From Caryophanales bacterium UBA2753 (lineage in GTDB: Bacteria; Bacillota_I; Bacilli_A; RFN20; CAG-826), in assembly GCA_002353275.1 (NCBI GenBank), contig DEJH01000040.1:1-14453 (forward strand): 14,453 nucleotides of DNA, in the 5' to 3' direction. This document shows positions 13,470 through 14,453 of this stretch, piece by piece (the stretch's first letter is position 1; the number at the start of each line of letters is the position of its first letter). A model generated the notes under the pieces. That model had not been told where the DNA came from. It made no database searches and saw nothing but the letters and a program-made list of their open reading frames with translations. Position numbers and translations under genes: made by a program.

Positions 13470-14453
13470 ATGAACAAAAATATCGTTTCTTTAGAGATTT
13501 CTCATAAATACATCAAAGTTGTTTTTGGTTATGTTCAAAATGAACAAATCTTTGTGACTTATACCAAAAAAGTTCCAATTGATCATTTAATTGAAAACGG
13601 TTTAATTGTCGAAAAAGAAGAACTCATCAAAGAATTATCAAAGATTAATCCAGTGATTGATCAAGCCGCTCAAATTAATGAATTAATTAATAATGTAATC
13701 TTAAATCTTCCTCCTTATGGACTAGAAGTATATAAGACTAAGCAAATGATGTCAGTCAGCTCTGCTGAAAGAGTGATTTCTGAAATTGATATCATTAATA
13801 TCTATAACGGTATCAGGAATAAGAATCTTCCTGTTGATAACGTCTTAATCGATATCATTCCTGAATCTTTCTCGATTGATAATGGAAATATGTACGCTCA
13901 AGCGCCAATCGGAAAAGTAACTAATGTCTTAACCGCTTTAGTGAAAGTTCATACCATTCCAAAAAGAATTAATGCTGAATTTTCTGAAGTTCTAAAAGGG
14001 GCCAATATTTCTATTGATCGTAAAGTGATATCCACTTTCGCCGCTAGTGAATTAATCGCGACTTATCCTGACGCTCCTACTTCCTATTTCTTAGTCGATA
14101 TCGGAGCAAGTTCGACTTCTGTTTCCTTAATAGGAAATAAGCAACTCTTAGCAACTCGTTCATTCTCTTGGGGAGGAGATAAAATCACTGATAAGATCGT
14201 TTCTAAATTCAATATCAATGAAAATGAAGCTGAAAAAATCAAAATCTTATATGGTTTAGATAAACGTGATATCAAATTCAAATATATTGTTTCTAAAGAA
14301 GAGACTCCTGAAGGATATATCAAACACGACATCGAAGAACTTAACGAATTAATCGAAAGTGAACTTGAAAACTTCTATAAAGGTCTTAATATCGCTTTAG
14401 AGCAACTCGCTTTATTATATAAAGTTAACGATTATCAATCTCTTCCATTCCTC
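13470..14453 (+). CDS. ftsA: Cell division protein FtsA, N-terminal 328 residues, cut by window edge
   Basis: FtsA is an actin-like protein that tethers FtsZ to the membrane at midcell. The reading frame is open to the last base. Family features are an N-terminal actin-like strand set, the FtsA-specific 1C region with ILNLPPYGLEVY (77-88) and the VSSAERVISEIDI stretch (96-108), VLIDIIPESFSIDN (125-138), then VDIGASSTSVSLI (209-221) and TRSFSWGGDKITDKI (229-243). Nucleotide-binding motifs are eroded. Phosphate-1, normally SLDIGTS, reads SLEISHK (7-13), and phosphate-2, normally DIGGGTTD, reads DIGASSTS (210-217). It may be a poor ATP binder, or it may represent a divergent lineage form. The start ATG has no usable Shine-Dalgarno and lies 10 nt after the -10 box. 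ftsZ would be expected downstream. Confidence 0.85.
   Translation, partial: MNKNIVSLEISHKYIKVVFGYVQNEQIFVTYTKKVPIDHLIENGLIVEKEELIKELSKINPVIDQAAQINELINNVILNLPPYGLEVYKTKQMMSVSSAERVISEIDIINIYNGIRNKNLPVDNVLIDIIPESFSIDNGNMYAQAPIGKVTNVLTALVKVHTIPKRINAEFSEVLKGANISIDRKVISTFAASELIATYPDAPTSYFLVDIGASSTSVSLIGNKQLLATRSFSWGGDKITDKIVSKFNINENEAEKIKILYGLDKRDIKFKYIVSKEETPEGYIKHDIEELNELIESELENFYKGLNIALEQLALLYKVNDYQSLPFL

Overview
The window is AT-rich, densely coded bacterial DNA from a low-GC Gram-positive lineage. The gene set points to a Bacilli or Mollicutes-like organism: DnaE-type polymerase next to nrnA and ackA, an ysgA-like gene before pheST, and mraZ-rsmH leading to ftsA. The standard genetic code is used, because TGA ends mraZ (12178) and the YgjP-like gene (5908) at full family length and Trp is written TGG; this excludes the Mycoplasma/Spiroplasma code. 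The division cluster has no mraY, mur, pbpB, divIB or spoVE between rsmH and ftsA, which resembles reduced lineages such as Acholeplasma relatives or uncultured gut Bacilli (RF39-like). That placement is inference.

Layout. 1-3827, minus strand: ackA and nrnA (one base apart), a terminator, then the N-terminal 500 codons of dnaE running off the left edge. 3932-4714, plus: a protein tyrosine phosphatase, divergent from ackA. A bidirectional terminator separates it from the convergent DUF523/TudS-like gene (4743-5174, minus). 5273-6621, plus: a YgjP-like metallopeptidase overlapping a SpoU-family RNA methyltransferase. 6737-11599, plus: pheS, pheT, a YceD (DUF177) protein and a flavin-reductase-like protein whose C-terminus resembles the PCP_red helical domain. 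11741-13354, plus: mraZ, rsmH and a 78-residue single-pass membrane protein, preceded by three tandem 10-bp MraZ-type boxes and closed by a terminator. 13470-14453, plus: the first 328 codons of an unusually divergent ftsA with its own promoter. No intergenic gap reaches 300 bases (the largest is 141). I saw no tRNA, rRNA, CRISPR array, IS element or attachment site.

How it works together. The genes are mostly housekeeping: replication (dnaE), turnover of tiny RNAs (nrnA), acetate/ATP metabolism (ackA), phenylalanine charging (pheST), ribosome-related functions (the methyltransferases and YceD) and cell division (mraZ to ftsA). Two styles of translation start are visible. ackA, pheS and mraZ have a 5' leader with a Shine-Dalgarno. 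dnaE, the phosphatase, the DUF523 gene, probably the YgjP-like gene, and ftsA have a -10 box so close to the ATG that their mRNAs should be leaderless or nearly so.

Points most worth a second look: the fused flavin-reductase/PCP_red-like protein, FtsA with eroded nucleotide-binding motifs, the DnaE PHP domain without its metal ligands, the MraZ operator that also carries the ribosome-binding site, and the apparent leaderless class of genes.
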